NCBI GenBank assembly: GCA_032719365.1
Contig: CM064875.1
Span: forward strand, 35,858,693 to 35,922,692
Length of the DNA: 64,000 nt
Direction of reading: 5' to 3'
Origin: Prinsepia uniflora
Taxonomy: Eukaryota; Streptophyta; Magnoliopsida; Rosales; Rosaceae
Below, piece by piece: positions 37,429 through 49,879 of this stretch (within the stretch, counting starts at the first letter, position 1; each line of letters begins with the position of its first letter). The position numbers and the translations under genes are program-made. The notes below the pieces were generated by a model. That model ran no database searches. It was not told where the DNA came from and saw only the letters and a list, made by a program, of their open reading frames with translations.

Positions 37429-39058
37429 TGATAAGCCTTGAATGAAGTGCCATTTTATACCCATTTATACTTATCTTTTAATTTTCAAATACCAAACAAC
37501 TATAGAAAATCATATATTTTGTGATAAATGTGTAGAATTAGATAGAGCATGGAAATACGAGAATTTAGGTGAAAGAATCACCTAAATCAAAGTTATAATG
37601 AAGAAGTTATGATCGAATGAAAGGGAACCACCAGAAATCACTGAGGAATTCGGTAGCAAGCTACCGAACCCATTTAGCCAACCAAAAAGAAACTCGGCAG
37701 GCGCCTACTGATTCCTAAATGCTACTTTCGGAGAGCGCGTACCGAAGTGGACATCATAAGTTAGGTGCAAATCCACCAAACACGCTTTCTTGTTTTCGCT
37801 GAGCGCTCCTGACATTGCCAAAGCCATTTCAGTGCTCTTCCACCGAACGTATTTTCAATTTCCCAACACGCGTTAACCGCTCGTTGACCGCCGAAATTGA
37901 GGCCTAATTTCGGCCAGCGCCTACCGAATTTCCCTCCAAGTTCCACCAGCTTTCCACCAATCTGATTCCTGTTCAATTCCAGTAACCTTTTCCTGTCCTT
38001 TTTAATTAGGATTTGTTTCCCCTTTTTAAATTAGGAGTTTTTATTACCTTTCTAATTTATGTTTTATATTTATTCTTTCTTTAGGATTTAGATTTCCTTT
38101 TTAATTAAGACTTGTATTACCTTTGTCCTTTAGGATTTTAATTTAATTAGTTTAATCCTTTTCCTTTTTATTACCTTTCTTATTATCTTTGTCCTTTAGG
38201 ATTTTAATTTAATTAGTTTAACCCTCCAAGAGATGCTCATTATTTGTATCAAAGCTCTACTTAAACCAATTTTTCCTTTTCAATAAATTCAAAATTTCTC
38301 GTGTAAGGTTAATTATACCATACTTCATCCTCTACACTTTCATCTGTGGCATAGTCAGGCTGTCCCTGAGTGTCTCGCCAAAGAGTGCCCAATCACTTCG
38401 TATCCATAGGGTTTCCCGAAGAGAAAAAGTGTAACACGACCTCTTTCCCTTATAGTTATCTTTTGTGCTTGAATATCTTGGTTTATGAACTAATTTCTAA
38501 TATTAGTCTTGGTTTTATGATTTGTATTGCTTCAATATTCTATGTGTTTTATGATTCTAGTTTTTGTTATGATTGTATGTTTGTGCTTAATGCTTGATTA
38601 GATATGTCGGGCTGTCCCCGAGTCTAATTCATTGAAAGTGTATGTCGGGTTGTCCCCAAGAACGTACTTAAGATAATATTCAAATAACTCGTAAGGCTAT
38701 AATTAGAGGATTTCATAGGTTGAAGTTAAAAAAATTTATGAATGAGTTAGGTTTAAAAATAAGTTGACCATGTAAATAATAGATTAGGCTAGTTTAGGTT
38801 TAGTTTAATTATTTAGGACTTTAAAATCAATCTTTACCCCCCAATTAACCAAGAAAACGATAATCATGCTTAGGTACCCTCAATCCCCGGTCTAGAACGA
38901 TCCCTATTTACCAATGCTACAATCTACAAAAAGGGTTTTTAATTGCATACGTTTCCTTAAGTGTTGAGTGTGACTTGTGTTTACTTTAATGCTTAGTTTT
39001 TGAGAAGATATGAACTCCGTGTGTGTGTTCATGTGTATTTGAAAACTATGTTTTGGGA
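37429..39058. mobile_element. Unclassified 1.6-kb insertion (solo-LTR-like)
   Basis: Starts TGATAAGCC and interrupts LTR H; TGAGA stands on both sides (37424-37428 and 39059-39063), a possible target-site duplication, although TGAGA is also part of the host repeat. It has T-rich TTTAGGATTT repeats (38050-38230) and paired CTGTCCCTGAGTGTC / CTGTCCCCGAGTCTA motifs. It ends without the usual CA. A 75-codon frame at 38370-38597 is low-complexity. It may be a solo LTR of another gypsy or copia family. No gene recognised. Confidence 0.45.
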
Positions 39059-39867
39059 TGAGACCCTACGAGATTGATTTTAGGGCAGAGACCCTTTCGG
39101 ATTGATTTTGTGTTGAGACCCTACGAGATTTGATTTGACAGGTTTCAATGAATCCTGGATTTATGAAACGTTTATACTGAGACCATCCTTTATGATGTGA
39201 TTGTAGCCTCTAGACGTCGTAGATCCTAGAGAGGTCACGATTACACTGCTTGGAGATGAGTAGCTCCGAGGGGAGGCTAAGGCTCAAGAGTGTCAGAGAT
39301 GGACATTACTTAGACGTCGAGCCAGGGGCTCCGATCTTGAGTTGGATATCACTCAGACGTCGTAAATCCTTGGTGTATACCCGGACGTGTAATCCCGATT
39401 CGCACGCGTAGCGTTGGTATCGTGACTGGGGATGATATGAGATGAGACAAATGTGGGTTACGATGATTGGTCATGTTTTTGATGATTGCTTTATGAACAA
39501 TCGTTTTCGATGGTTATTAATTTGAAAAGAAAATTGATTGATTTTAAGCATGTATTTGAGATAGTTGTTTGCTGATGCATGCATGTTTTTAAATGCAGGG
39601 TATAAATGTCATTTTTGTTAAATTTTTTTCCAACTGATTATTTTTGTCCACTCAAAGTTTTAATGTTTTTGATACCCTTCGGGTTAAACGCGGATGCGGG
39701 CTGTAGTAGAGATCGAGACATCACATGCTACTGCATACTCTTGTAATCACTATGCGCACTGGAAATCCCGAGTAGGTTACGGTTTTATCCCTGGTCTGAC
39801 ACGGGGTGTTAGACGAGAGGAGGACACATCCCACAATAATCGAGGGGGATTGGGATGGGTCCTGTCA
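39059..39867 (+). mobile_element. LTR fragment H, 3' end
   Basis: Ends in GGGATGGGTCCTGTCA at 39867 like the other plus LTRs. It has TGCATGCATG (about 39583), TTTGTCCACTCA (about 39647) and the downstream GCGGATGCGGGCTGTAGTAGAGA block. The acceptor-like AG is lost here (TTCGG). No primer-binding site follows, so it is a 3' or solo LTR remnant. Confidence 0.75.
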
Positions 39868-41342
39868 GCACATACTTAATTAGGGCTTTTCCAAACTAAA
39901 GTAATTAAATATAATCATAACCTTAATTATATGATTCCAAATCCTTCATTGTTTTCATTATTTTTCTTTCATAAGCATTACTTTATCTCTAACTTAACCT
40001 ACTTAATTTCCTTATTCAAATGGTCTTGAATTAAAAGATAAAAACATTATAAACATAAACCATATGTCCATATTCACTAGAAACCTAATAAATATAAACA
40101 TTTTATCTTAAAATTAACAGCTCATATGTGGTCCAATTACTTCAGGCCTTATACCAATCCCTTGACTATATTTGTAATTATCTCCTATGTTATGTGGATA
40201 TCCAAAGTATATTTAAACTTAAATCAATTAACTTCAATTCTAAATATAAAAATATATCTTTCAAAATTTATAAATATATCTTAACGACACCCAAACAACT
40301 TACAAATTATACCATTAAATTCGTATTGAACAGTAATACAAAATTCATGTTGGACACTTCCCCGAAATTGGCCAGACGCCTCCTTACGCCACCTATGTTC
40401 TCTATGCGTGGTGGCCACGCACCACCACTGATCATCTTCAACCTTAAGCTCGACCCAGTTTCCTGCAATTGGGTCGCCCGCGACCTACGACTCAGTCTCA
40501 ACTAGATCTCTCTCACTTCTCGGTCAATTCAAACGATCTAAACGTCAAACTTCATTGTTTCAAGCCCAAAAAGACATCCATGGACTTAAAAAGAAGAAAA
40601 CTTACCTCGAGATGATTGTTTCAAGCTCAAAGCTATCGGCCTAAAAAACTGAGCTTTCTGTTCACCATTTCCTCATGTCTAAACTAGATTGTTTTTAGCC
40701 CAAAATGTCCCCAAGATCCAACTAACACATTCTCATAGTCAACTGCAATCTAAAACTTCTTCATACATCCAAGGGACAAATTTACGATTTTCCAACATTT
40801 TAGGCGTCTCGATCATAGAGGTGTCTCCTCCTTCCTCCACTCCTGTCTTGACTTCTCTCCCTCAAAACTCACTATTTTCTCTGATTCTTTTCACCTATAC
40901 CTCTGTTTTTCTCTTCTGTTCCATTTTCCTTTCCCTAGTCCCTTTTCTCTCGTTTTTGGTCCTTAAGCACCGAATGTCCACAAAACACACACATCACTTA
41001 TATATATAATTAGGTATATCATTGACGAGAAAGGGAGAGAAAATAAAAGAGAAGCCTAAACACTTGTCATCATTTCATATGATTCACATGCTTGAAATGG
41101 GAAATTACCAAAATAACTTTCATAACATAATTACCAAAATGCCATTTCTATTCATAGGCCCATAACCTACACATCTAAACTCTATTTTTGGCATACCGCC
41201 TGTTAAATTACTCAGGAGATTAGAGCGTTTGTAACGGTCATTACTGATTATCCTAACAATACCCTAATCAAAAATCAACTTTTTAGACTTTTACGTGCAA
41301 AATGGTCATTTTTCATTTTCTCGAATTTTCCAGGGCGTTACA
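39868..41342 (-). mobile_element. LTR fragment I (distinct subfamily)
   Basis: Ends CCAGGGCGTTACA at 41342, the reverse of TGTAACGCCCTGG, and keeps the U3 module with CATACCGCCTGTTAAATTACTCAGG. A strong candidate donor CTCGAG|GTAAGTTTTC lies at 40605/40606, and the GC-rich GCGTGGTGGCCACGC block is at about 40407-40421. AT-rich and degenerate; the left part of the LTR is missing. The following CTTCCTTT could be a polypurine relic. Confidence 0.65.
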
Positions 41343-42479
41343 CTTCCTTTGATCAGCCACTAGTACCCCTCTTGTTAGTTACAATGCCCCAATGGCCCAA
41401 ATTTAGTGAGTGCAGCCTCTAGTTTCCAATAGCGAGTGAGATTGAAGTTTGACCAATCAATGGACCACATCTTTAATTATTATTATATATATTTTTTAAT
41501 CCAAAAATTATTTAAAAAATATAATTCATTATATCATAGTAAGATAATGCAAAAATAATATCAAATTTAAGTTATAAAAACAAGACCTCCAGTCAATATG
41601 GCAATTCTAATGCTGATAGAAGTTGTGCAAAAAATTGAAACTCCAGATCACTATAATTATGCAAAATTTCAAGTCAATCACAAGGCCTAAAACAATCAAA
41701 ACACTCACATCACATATTCCCTAAACAAACTATCTCCATTAAAAAATGGTTATCACCGTCCAATTCATCACATCTAATTTAATAACTCAAAAAAAAAAAG
41801 ATAAAATTATAATCGAACTACTGTGACAAAAAAAAAGATGTGAGATTTTGCGGCAAGCTCCTTCTATGGTAAGATTGATAAACCAGTTTAAACTTGCTAA
41901 TTTTATATTTTTATTTATGCATAAAAATAATATCGATATGATTAAGTATAGCCGTTTGAAGAAATAAAACTAACGATTGTGTCTAATTAGTTACTTCTGT
42001 GTAATAGTGGGGAGAGCATTTTTTACCTGCACTCATCATGAAAAAAGAAACTAGTAATTATTGAAAAGGGCTTGCACTTGAAAGGTGGGAGGTGTAAAGA
42101 AATCTTTTCTCATGGTTGAAGGGCCCTTGCGTTTTTCAAATGAAAACATACTAACATTGTGCATTTGTGATGGGGGTTGTCAAAATCAGTGAAGCCACTA
42201 GTCAATCACTTGGCCCCCACATCATCAAATTGTCTGCTAGTCTTTAATTTCCAGAAATTGACCTTTGATTCCAATATTTAACTTGCGCTTATGTAGTACT
42301 AATTAAGTATTTAAGATTAATCAAGTTTTATTAACTAATCGATCATCGTCCCGGTGCCATAGCTACAACACAAGGATCGGAAGACCACCAATCTCATGTT
42401 CAATGGGTTACCATGATGTGTCGACTTTGTCATATGTAAGAGAGATATAAGTTTGATATCGGCTACGAATCGATGGATG
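41343..42479. other. AT-rich unassigned stretch, no gene seen
   Basis: Low-GC sequence with A-runs (41790, 41830) and no frame, RNA gene or LTR landmark that I can support. It is the longest stretch without a retrotransposon assignment and may be old intergenic sequence or a decayed transposon. Confidence 0.5.
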
Positions 42480-43244
42480 CATTTACTTGAAATGTAAATT
42501 CAAGAAATTTAAATTAGAAATGTAAATTCGAAAGTTTGAATGTAAAATGACGTTTTACGCCTATAATTATTGTGGTCAAAGCTAATTTTTTTGTTTGGAA
42601 TACTTTTTACACATTGTTTGAGGACCATTGTGTAGGTCTCGAAGCACTGATTTCGTAGATAAGCGGAACGCCAAAATCGGAGTTCGGACAAAATTGTTAT
42701 GGGTCGGAGTTGCCTAAGGGCATTGTTGTAATTTGGATCTTGAGGGCATTTTTTCGTATTTTTACTGTTTTGATGAGTCATCAATAGTGGTGACTCACCC
42801 CATTCATTTCGTGGCACCGGTCATCTTCTGCCTTGGATTCATGGCACTGTTATGGTCCCTTGTGTGTATTTGTGTGTGTGTTAGCTTCGCACCCAAAAAA
42901 AAAAAAGAAACCAACAATTATCAGACATTGATCTTCATTGGGGAACGAAGAGGAAAATATAGAAGGAATTAGAGGAGAGGAAATTAGAAGGAAGATGCAA
43001 AAAGGAAAAACAAGATGGAACCTAGAAGTCTAGACCTAGAAACCAAATAGGAAATCCGAAAAACCACCATGGAAACTTGAATTCGACTTTTGATTTTGGA
43101 GGGTTAATCCGTGGAATTGAGGCCACTGTTGTGCTTAGTGACCCCTAACAACCAGAATTACACTATAACAGGAAGAAATTAGGCGCAAAAAGGCCTAGAT
43201 TGCAGGACTAGAAATTGGCCAAAAATTTAGCAACTTGGGTCGGG
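42480..43244 (+). mobile_element. Old plus-strand LTR fragment L, left piece
   Basis: Degenerate match to the U3 and exon side of the other LTRs: GGTCTCGAAGCACTGATTTC..GATAAGCGGAACGCC (module 2), then GGGCATT..GTAATTTGG, and a decayed palindrome (GATGAGTCATC, about 42773-42783). It is interrupted by element F at 43244 and continues after 52740. Confidence 0.6.
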
Positions 43245-43450
43245 TGACAGGACCCATCCCAATCCCCCCGGGATTAGTGCGGGATGACCCTGCTCCCGTC
43301 TGACACGAAGTGTCAGACAAGGGATATTTCCGACCTTTGCCCTCCTGGGCTATCAGAGTACGCCAGGATCCGGAGGAGGTATGTGATATCTCGGTCTCTG
43401 CTACAGTCCACATCCGATGTCAACCTGAAGGGCAGTCAAAACATTAAAAA

Positions 43451-44568
43451 CTGTGAGTGGACAAAACAAGAGTTTATAAAAACATTTAATAAGAAAACAT
43501 TTGTACCCTCCACTAAAAAGCATGCATGCATTCGAAAACCATTTATCCAAAACAAACCATATGTGGGACTAAGCCCAAAGCAGATATAAACCAAGGTCGA
43601 AAGGACCACAATGAAAACGACCATACGGGCCACTGCCCAAATCCATACGGGACTCGGCCCCAAACCATAAAGAAACCAAGTACACAAGCCACTTCTCAAA
43701 TCCTGTGCACACCTGTGCACACCACATATCATATATCATATATATATAAGTCACACAACCAATCCTGTCACGGTATCCAAAGCTACGCGCGTGCTACCCA
43801 GGTCTCAATCCGAGTCTTCTCAAAGTCAAGATCAATGTTCGTAGACCATTGACCCTACCCTAGGTAATAGTAATCATAGCCTTCCTGAGAGTAAGGAACC
43901 CAACTGGGGGGTGACTCCACTCAGTCGGTGTTCTGTGACTACTCCGGGGTCCACCCAGGCCAACGACCCTCCCCGGAGGAGATAATAGAAGTAAAGGAAG
44001 GTAGATGAACATATATATACATAACATAAACATTCATGATTGGTTCCCCTGAACCGTCATGATCCATAATATCCATAATCAGGTAACATGCCGGTTCCCA
44101 TAAACCGTCATGTACCGTAATAACCAACAAGGGTTCATGCCGGTTCCCATAAACCGTCATGAACCACGATACCATAACAAGGGTTCATGCCGGTTCCCAT
44201 AAACCGTCATGAACCTGGGAATCCATTTAAGGTTCCCTGACCTGAAATCAAAACCGTAAAGTGACTGGGTCTCGTACCCGAACATAGGACATCAACTGGG
44301 CACCGTGCCCGGAATCTGAGGTCATATGCTCGAGACAAAACCAAATGGGTCTCATACCCGAGTTTATCCTTTTATAAATCCAAAGCCATTTCATTAAAAC
44401 CAATAAAGAAATACAGACCCGTATAAGCACCGTATAAGGCCGAAACCTCGAAATACGTGCTTATACGTAACCACATACAAATGCACCCATGGCATCACCA
44501 AACAAGTAATAAAACATGTAATAAACATTTATGCATGCACCAATTTAGAAAAGAAGGTCCACTCACAG
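43451..44568. other. Structured LTR domain of F (left), closed by 12-nt inverted repeat
   Basis: Bounded by CTGTGAGTGGAC (43451-43462) and its exact reverse complement GTCCACTCACAG (44557-44568); TGCATGCA sits inside each end (43523-43530, 44532-44539). Inside are two long hairpins, GGTTCATG..CATGAACC with inner CGGTT/AACCG, at 44132-44165 and 44182-44215. Short hairpins follow: GGGT-CTCGT-ACCC (44267-44279), GGGCAC-C-GTGCCC (44298-44310) and GGGT-CTCAT-ACCC (44347-44359). Confidence 0.75.
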
Positions 44569-44929
44569 ACCGTCCGAGCTGCCGCCTCGATTTGCGTGGC
44601 ATACGGCTCCCCGAGCCGATCACCGTCACCGGGACTCCCAAACCTGTCCAAATCGTAATAGAAGGTTACTAACTACTTAATTAACCTCCTACCAAAGCCC
44701 CGTAATTTTCCTGTATTTTTAACTATTTTTAATCCCGAACCTAAACCTTCCGATGCCCCGAAACATATAGCGACGGTGTCCGATCGACACAAAACCAGTC
44801 CCAAAATGTTCGTTACATCGAATAGAAGATTTCGTATGTTGGAACCTTCCCCAGATTCCCTGCCACGCGCCCTCACGCGCCGCCGGAAGTGGCTGCGCGT
44901 GGGCTTCACGCGCCTGCTACAGTACCTGC

Positions 44930-45243
44930 TGACGTCATCGCTGACGTCAGCATGACGTCATCTGACAGATGTCAGGTCTGACATGTCAGACTCTGACAGG
45001 TGCCACGTGTCATGCTCCCATTGGTCCTCGTCACTGTGCTGTCAGTGCCACGTGGCAGTCTGACATGTGCCACGTGTCATCACGGCACTGGTCCACGTCT
45101 ATGCCACGTGTCAGCCCCTGATTGGGCCACGTCACTGACATGTCAGTGCTGACTGTGCACTGACATGTGACACGTGTCGGCTGATGAGTGGTCCACGTCA
45201 CCTGACAATCTGACAGGTGCCACGTCATCACGCCACGTCACCA
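44930..45243. promoter_or_regulatory. Dense CACGTG / TGACGTCA array in LTR F left
   Basis: Three TGACGTCA (44930, 44942, 44953), five CACGTG (45004, 45049, 45071, 45105, 45171), two TGACATGTCA palindromes (44979, 45136) and several CCACGTCA sites in about 310 bp. CACGTGTC matches the plant ABRE/G-box and TGACGTCA a CRE/TGA-type bZIP site. Located within the candidate intron, downstream of the promoter. Confidence 0.7.
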
Positions 45244-45822
45244 CCTTCAACCTCGCACAGCCGGTCCGGGCCGGCCGGTCCGGTGTCGGCTGATGAGGCC
45301 TCCTTCTCCCTCATTTTCAGTCCGTTTGCTTCCATTCCAATTCCTAAATTCCTATTTCTTCATTTCCTATCTAAGCCAATCAATTAAACAACCTAAAACC
45401 TTCGAAACCCGACTGGTTCAACTTTGAACCTCACAGTTCAATTTTCCCAAAACCTCCCAGGGCTTCCCCGATGTCCAACCACCACCAAAACCTCCCTAAC
45501 AACTCCCTAGAAACCTATTTAACTCAAACCAATCGTCCAAATCGACCCATAACAACAAAATCTACACAAAAATTGAAAATGGGCTTATCGGGTATCCGCT
45601 CGGGTTCTGGGTTCCCGCCACCACCCACGGCGGTTCCAGCCACCAGCTGCCGTCCTTAGTCCTCCTCTCTCATCCTCTAGTCTCAGTCTTGGTTGAAATG
45701 GGGTTGGGTTGGCTGAGTTTGGGTGAATGGTTTGGGTGAGATCGGGTAATGGGTTTGTGTTTGGATAAAGAAATGAAAATGCACGGGAAGGTTGGATGCA
45801 TGAATGAAGTATGGTGTCCATT

Positions 45823-45848
45823 GGATTGGTGACACTTGTCACTCATCC
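45823..45848. promoter_or_regulatory. U3 dyad palindrome, LTR F left
   Basis: GGATTGGTGACA and TGTCACTCATCC; two mismatches in the outer arm, core GTGACA/TGTCAC intact. Confidence 0.6.
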
Positions 45849-46374
45849 ATTGGGCATCAGGACAAATATCTGGGCCCACTAGAGACAAAACTGCACTTTT
45901 TGTCTCGTAGAACGTGTCGTCGTGAATAGTAACTTGGAACTTTCGTGAACCGTAACTTCGTCGTCGAACGTCCAAATTCGACGTGCCGCCTGTCTACGGA
46001 TTTGTATCGTCCTCATCTATGTAACGGTCTTTGGCCCCCGGCCATCGGACCTCCCGGTCAAAAAGTCAACATTTGACCCCCTTTTAACCATAATTACCAA
46101 AATGCCCCTAAACTTCCGAACGTCATAACTTCCTCCTCGATGTCAGAATTGAACGTGCCACCTGTCTATGAACTCGTGACGTCACGAACTACGTCACGGT
46201 CATCGGTCAAAGTCCATTTGACCGCCCGATTGAAAAGTCAACGTTTTGCCACCACTAGGGGCAAAACGGTCATTTCGCATCGTTCGTCCGATTTCGCCCA
46301 ACTAATCACGGATTAGCCTCACTAATCGTGATTAGTCACTAATCTAGTCTAGGAATTTGGGACGGGTCGTTACA

Positions 46375-49300
46375 ACCTTCCCTTCTTAATTAATTTCGTC
46401 CTCGAAATTCCAACCGACCTAAATCCAACTGTTCTTCCCTCCTTAATTTGTTCTGTTCTCGAAACGCCAACTATTCTGATTCCACATCCATCTTGTGGAA
46501 GGTATAATCGACCTCGAAACTCATGTACACTCGTACACCCACTAACCAGAACGATACTCGTCTGCAACTAGACGTACCACTAACACTCACGTCGTATCGA
46601 CTACATTCGACCACGTCGAATGACAGAAGTCGTACGCTCCGAACTGACACCATTTGTCAGATCTACCATTTCGTTGACACAACAACTCGACGGTTCCTTA
46701 CTAAATCTCCACTCAACGATCCACGCTGACACATCTGACAAACTGCCACCACTTGACAGTCGCCAGTCAAAAACTGATATGGCACACACTCGTGGTTACA
46801 CTAACCACAAGCATTTCACTCGACCTGTGTGTAACTAGACCCATCAGAAATACCATGACCCACTGCACAGTATCCAATGTCCAGTCCATGACCTCAACTA
46901 ATCCGATGGTATCAGAACCAATCCGACTACAATATGCTCTCCAACGCACCACCGGTATCTCCTATATACCGTCACCAGGCACGACAAGTCTGCCTAGTAT
47001 CGTACCTTGAACAACGTACAAGGTACGTACATCTACCCATCAATCAGACTACAACCACCTAGGTCATAGCCAATCACGTTTCTACGATGGAGTCCATTTA
47101 TCCAATCCAGTATTAGACAAATCGAAACTCCGACCCATTATTTATTTCCAAATCCGAATCCGAATCCGCAATTTCGTAAGAAATCCCGAATCCAAACCCA
47201 GAAATCATATCCATAATCCTGGCCAAATTCGAATCCGAAATCATCATTCCGTAAACTAGTATTAGGAATAACCATTCCGAACCCAAATCCATAAAAGAAA
47301 ATCCATTGTCAAGCTCTAGAATCAAATCCTGAATCGTCACCCAGAATCCGATTCCAAAACCCAAATACAGAAATCCTCTTTCAAGTTCCAAAATCAAATC
47401 CTGAATCGTCATCCAGATATCTGATTCCAAAACTCGAAATATCGTTCACGTCTACCGAGACGTATCAAAACTGAACCTATCGGTTACCTGATCAACCGAT
47501 TACACACCATACATTAGATTGACTTCATAGAGAAATCAATCCCAACATCCACACAGCTCTAAGGCTGACCATATCCGACCACGTCGGAAAACTACTCATC
47601 GGACAACTACTCAGGTGAGTAATAAGCCATATGGGATTTACCTCGAAAAGAAGTTCAGTCCCAACATGCCCCACGCAACCATCCAAGTAAGGGTAATAAA
47701 CTCTCCACCTATCTGGATATCCAAATCACGATCCAGATCCAGCACTACGTCAACCGCCCATAGACGTCACGATCCCCGATCGTCACGACGTCCAAAGTCC
47801 TCAACCATTTCCCACATCTAAATAGATTAGTCAATGACGAGACACGCCGAGACTGTGGGTTATCACTGATTACCTCGTATCGATCCTTGTCATTCCACCG
47901 AGGAAAATCAAAGATGATCCAACACGATGACATCAAAACTCATCCTACGTGAATGCAACCAAAACTTGCTGCACTCACCACGCCACATAATCCAACATCG
48001 TCTGCCACCAAGTAGAAAATGAGAAATCTCAGTCACCTAACTTCGATATACTCACTCCACCTGATGACCCAAGACAATCACGGGTCCACCAACCAATACA
48101 CGATCAGTGTACTAGTGGCAACCAACAACATCAATAACATCTACCTCATCTACCACCATCAATTGTGGTAGAACCTGAGAAGTCACCCAAAATGACTTCG
48201 ACATACCCAATACCAATGCGGAAAACCCGCATTCCACTCGTCACCTCAATCGCAACCTCGCGCGATTCCGAAATTCCAACAAGATTGGAAACAACATACC
48301 CGGACATCAACCACGTGTCCCCTAACCAGTTTAACTCTATCTGAGATCCACTCCTGAACCACAGATACCGAACATATGCCCATTATGACGGATGTCACAC
48401 CCCGATCCGTAACTCATCGTCATCACGATCACCGGCACCAGCACCAGCACTAGTACCAGTATCATCACCTATCAGCATCAGCACAAAGTGTGCAAATCAG
48501 ACACTCCTGGATCTCCGCTCATACCGAGAGACGACCCCGTACCTCTGTTCGAAAAGGAGAAACTCTGTCTCCCTCGTACCCAACTCTAGGTACAGTCACC
48601 CTAACAACTCATACGGGAAAAGCAAACGTCACCTGAACGTCACTGATCCCCAACAACCGTAACTACAACCATCCTCGGTAGTAGTGCCTGCCACCTACTC
48701 GTGCAGACACAACTACCAGACTTCGTTATATCCAGACTCCGTATCCAACGGAATCAATCTCCCGTACCAACTACTCTGTATCCCACTCAGGGATTCCATC
48801 GACAAGTACCAACCCTGATAACTTGCCCAACCAAACACTAACCAGTCGCAGCTCAACTAAACCAATGTTGTCTACCAGGTCATTCACGACCTTAGTTGCA
48901 CCAACAGTCCATCACAACTGAAGTAGCACGACAACCAACTCGGTCTAACCGATACGTACAACCCTGACTGCGAAGTGCAGTCCCAACACAAGCTGACATG
49001 ACTAGACCGACTAACGAATCCAAATCCGAATAGTCGTCCAAGTCAAACCACTCGTCAACTCCCATTTCCGAACCATACACATACGGTAGGGTTCCACGAT
49101 CACACCAAGAGTTCCCCAGAACCCAACTGCATAAGGCAGTAAAATCCACGATCTGACCGACCCCGCGGTCTGGACATCATAAAGACGTCAATCCAATCCT
49201 ACCGTCAATCCAACTCGGATTCCTCGAATCCGGTTGCTAACTGCCAACTGCAGTAAATCTATCTAACTCAACCAAATCCGATCATCCAACTCAACAATAT

Positions 49301-49673
49301 TCGACCATCCGATGATCACAATTCCCAACTAGTCGTCGGAACCAATCCTACGACATCGTGAAAGACGATCCCAACTAACCGTCTCACGATCAAAACGTTA
49401 ACGTACAGGTACGTCATCCCTTCCGTAGGGTCTCACACTGTCAACCTTAACAGAACTATGGCAACCCCAGCCTCAAATGCCGAACCAAGGCATGCCAATC
49501 CTACTAACTATCGTACCGGCACCCCAACAATCAGGTTGACCACGAACTGCAGCCCCTTGAGATATCACATCCTCGACCTGCGTACATACTCCAAGAGCTA
49601 CACGGTTGCTCGAATAGAGACAACCCCGCTCTGATAAGCATCCTACGAGCAATCCTATGCTCTGATACCACGT
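46375..49673 (-). mobile_element. Element F internal region, non-coding
   Basis: 3299 bp. Left end: two tandem polypurine/polyprotein-end blocks (about 46375-46411 and 46433-46466). Right end: primer-binding site. The AATCCGAA-rich module is at about 47140-47460; its longest frame (105 codons, minus strand) is a repetitive Asp/Leu/Gly-rich string and not a known domain. No reverse transcriptase, integrase or gag motif is visible although F is otherwise well preserved. Confidence 0.88.
49659..49670 (-). other. Primer-binding site of element F
   Basis: GCTCTGATACCA (initiator tRNA-Met complement), 3 bp before the LTR. A second GCTCTGATA lies at 49628-49636. Confidence 0.9.
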
Positions 49674-49879
49674 TGACAGGACCCATCCCAATCCCCCCGG
49701 GATTAGTGCGGGATGACCCTGCACCCGTCTGACACGAAGTGTCAGACAAGGGATATTTCTGACCTTTGCCCTCCTGGGCTATCAGAGTACGCCAGGATCC
49801 GGAGGAAGTATGTGATATCCCGGTCTCTGCTACAGTCCACATCCAATGTCAACCTGAAGGGCAGTCAAAACATTAAAAA

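Larger units (their letters stand above)
43245..46374 (-). mobile_element. Element F, 3' LTR
   Basis: 3130 bp. Structured domain 43451-44568, GC-rich CACGCGC..GCGCGTG stem (44874-44901), motif array 44930-45243. The donor position reads CCCG|ATAAG (45585 region) instead of CCCG|GTAAG in the 5' LTR, the only broken donor among the LTRs that reach this position. Confidence 0.94.

Noticed and set aside
40128..40505. 125-codon plus-strand frame
   Set aside because: Runs through an AT-rich LTR fragment into its GC-rich block; no domain, antisense to the LTR, and composition alone explains it.
47113..47430. 105-codon minus-strand frame in element F internal region
   Set aside because: Repetitive product of the AATCCGAA-rich module; the frame is broken differently in B and E, so there is no sign of coding constraint.
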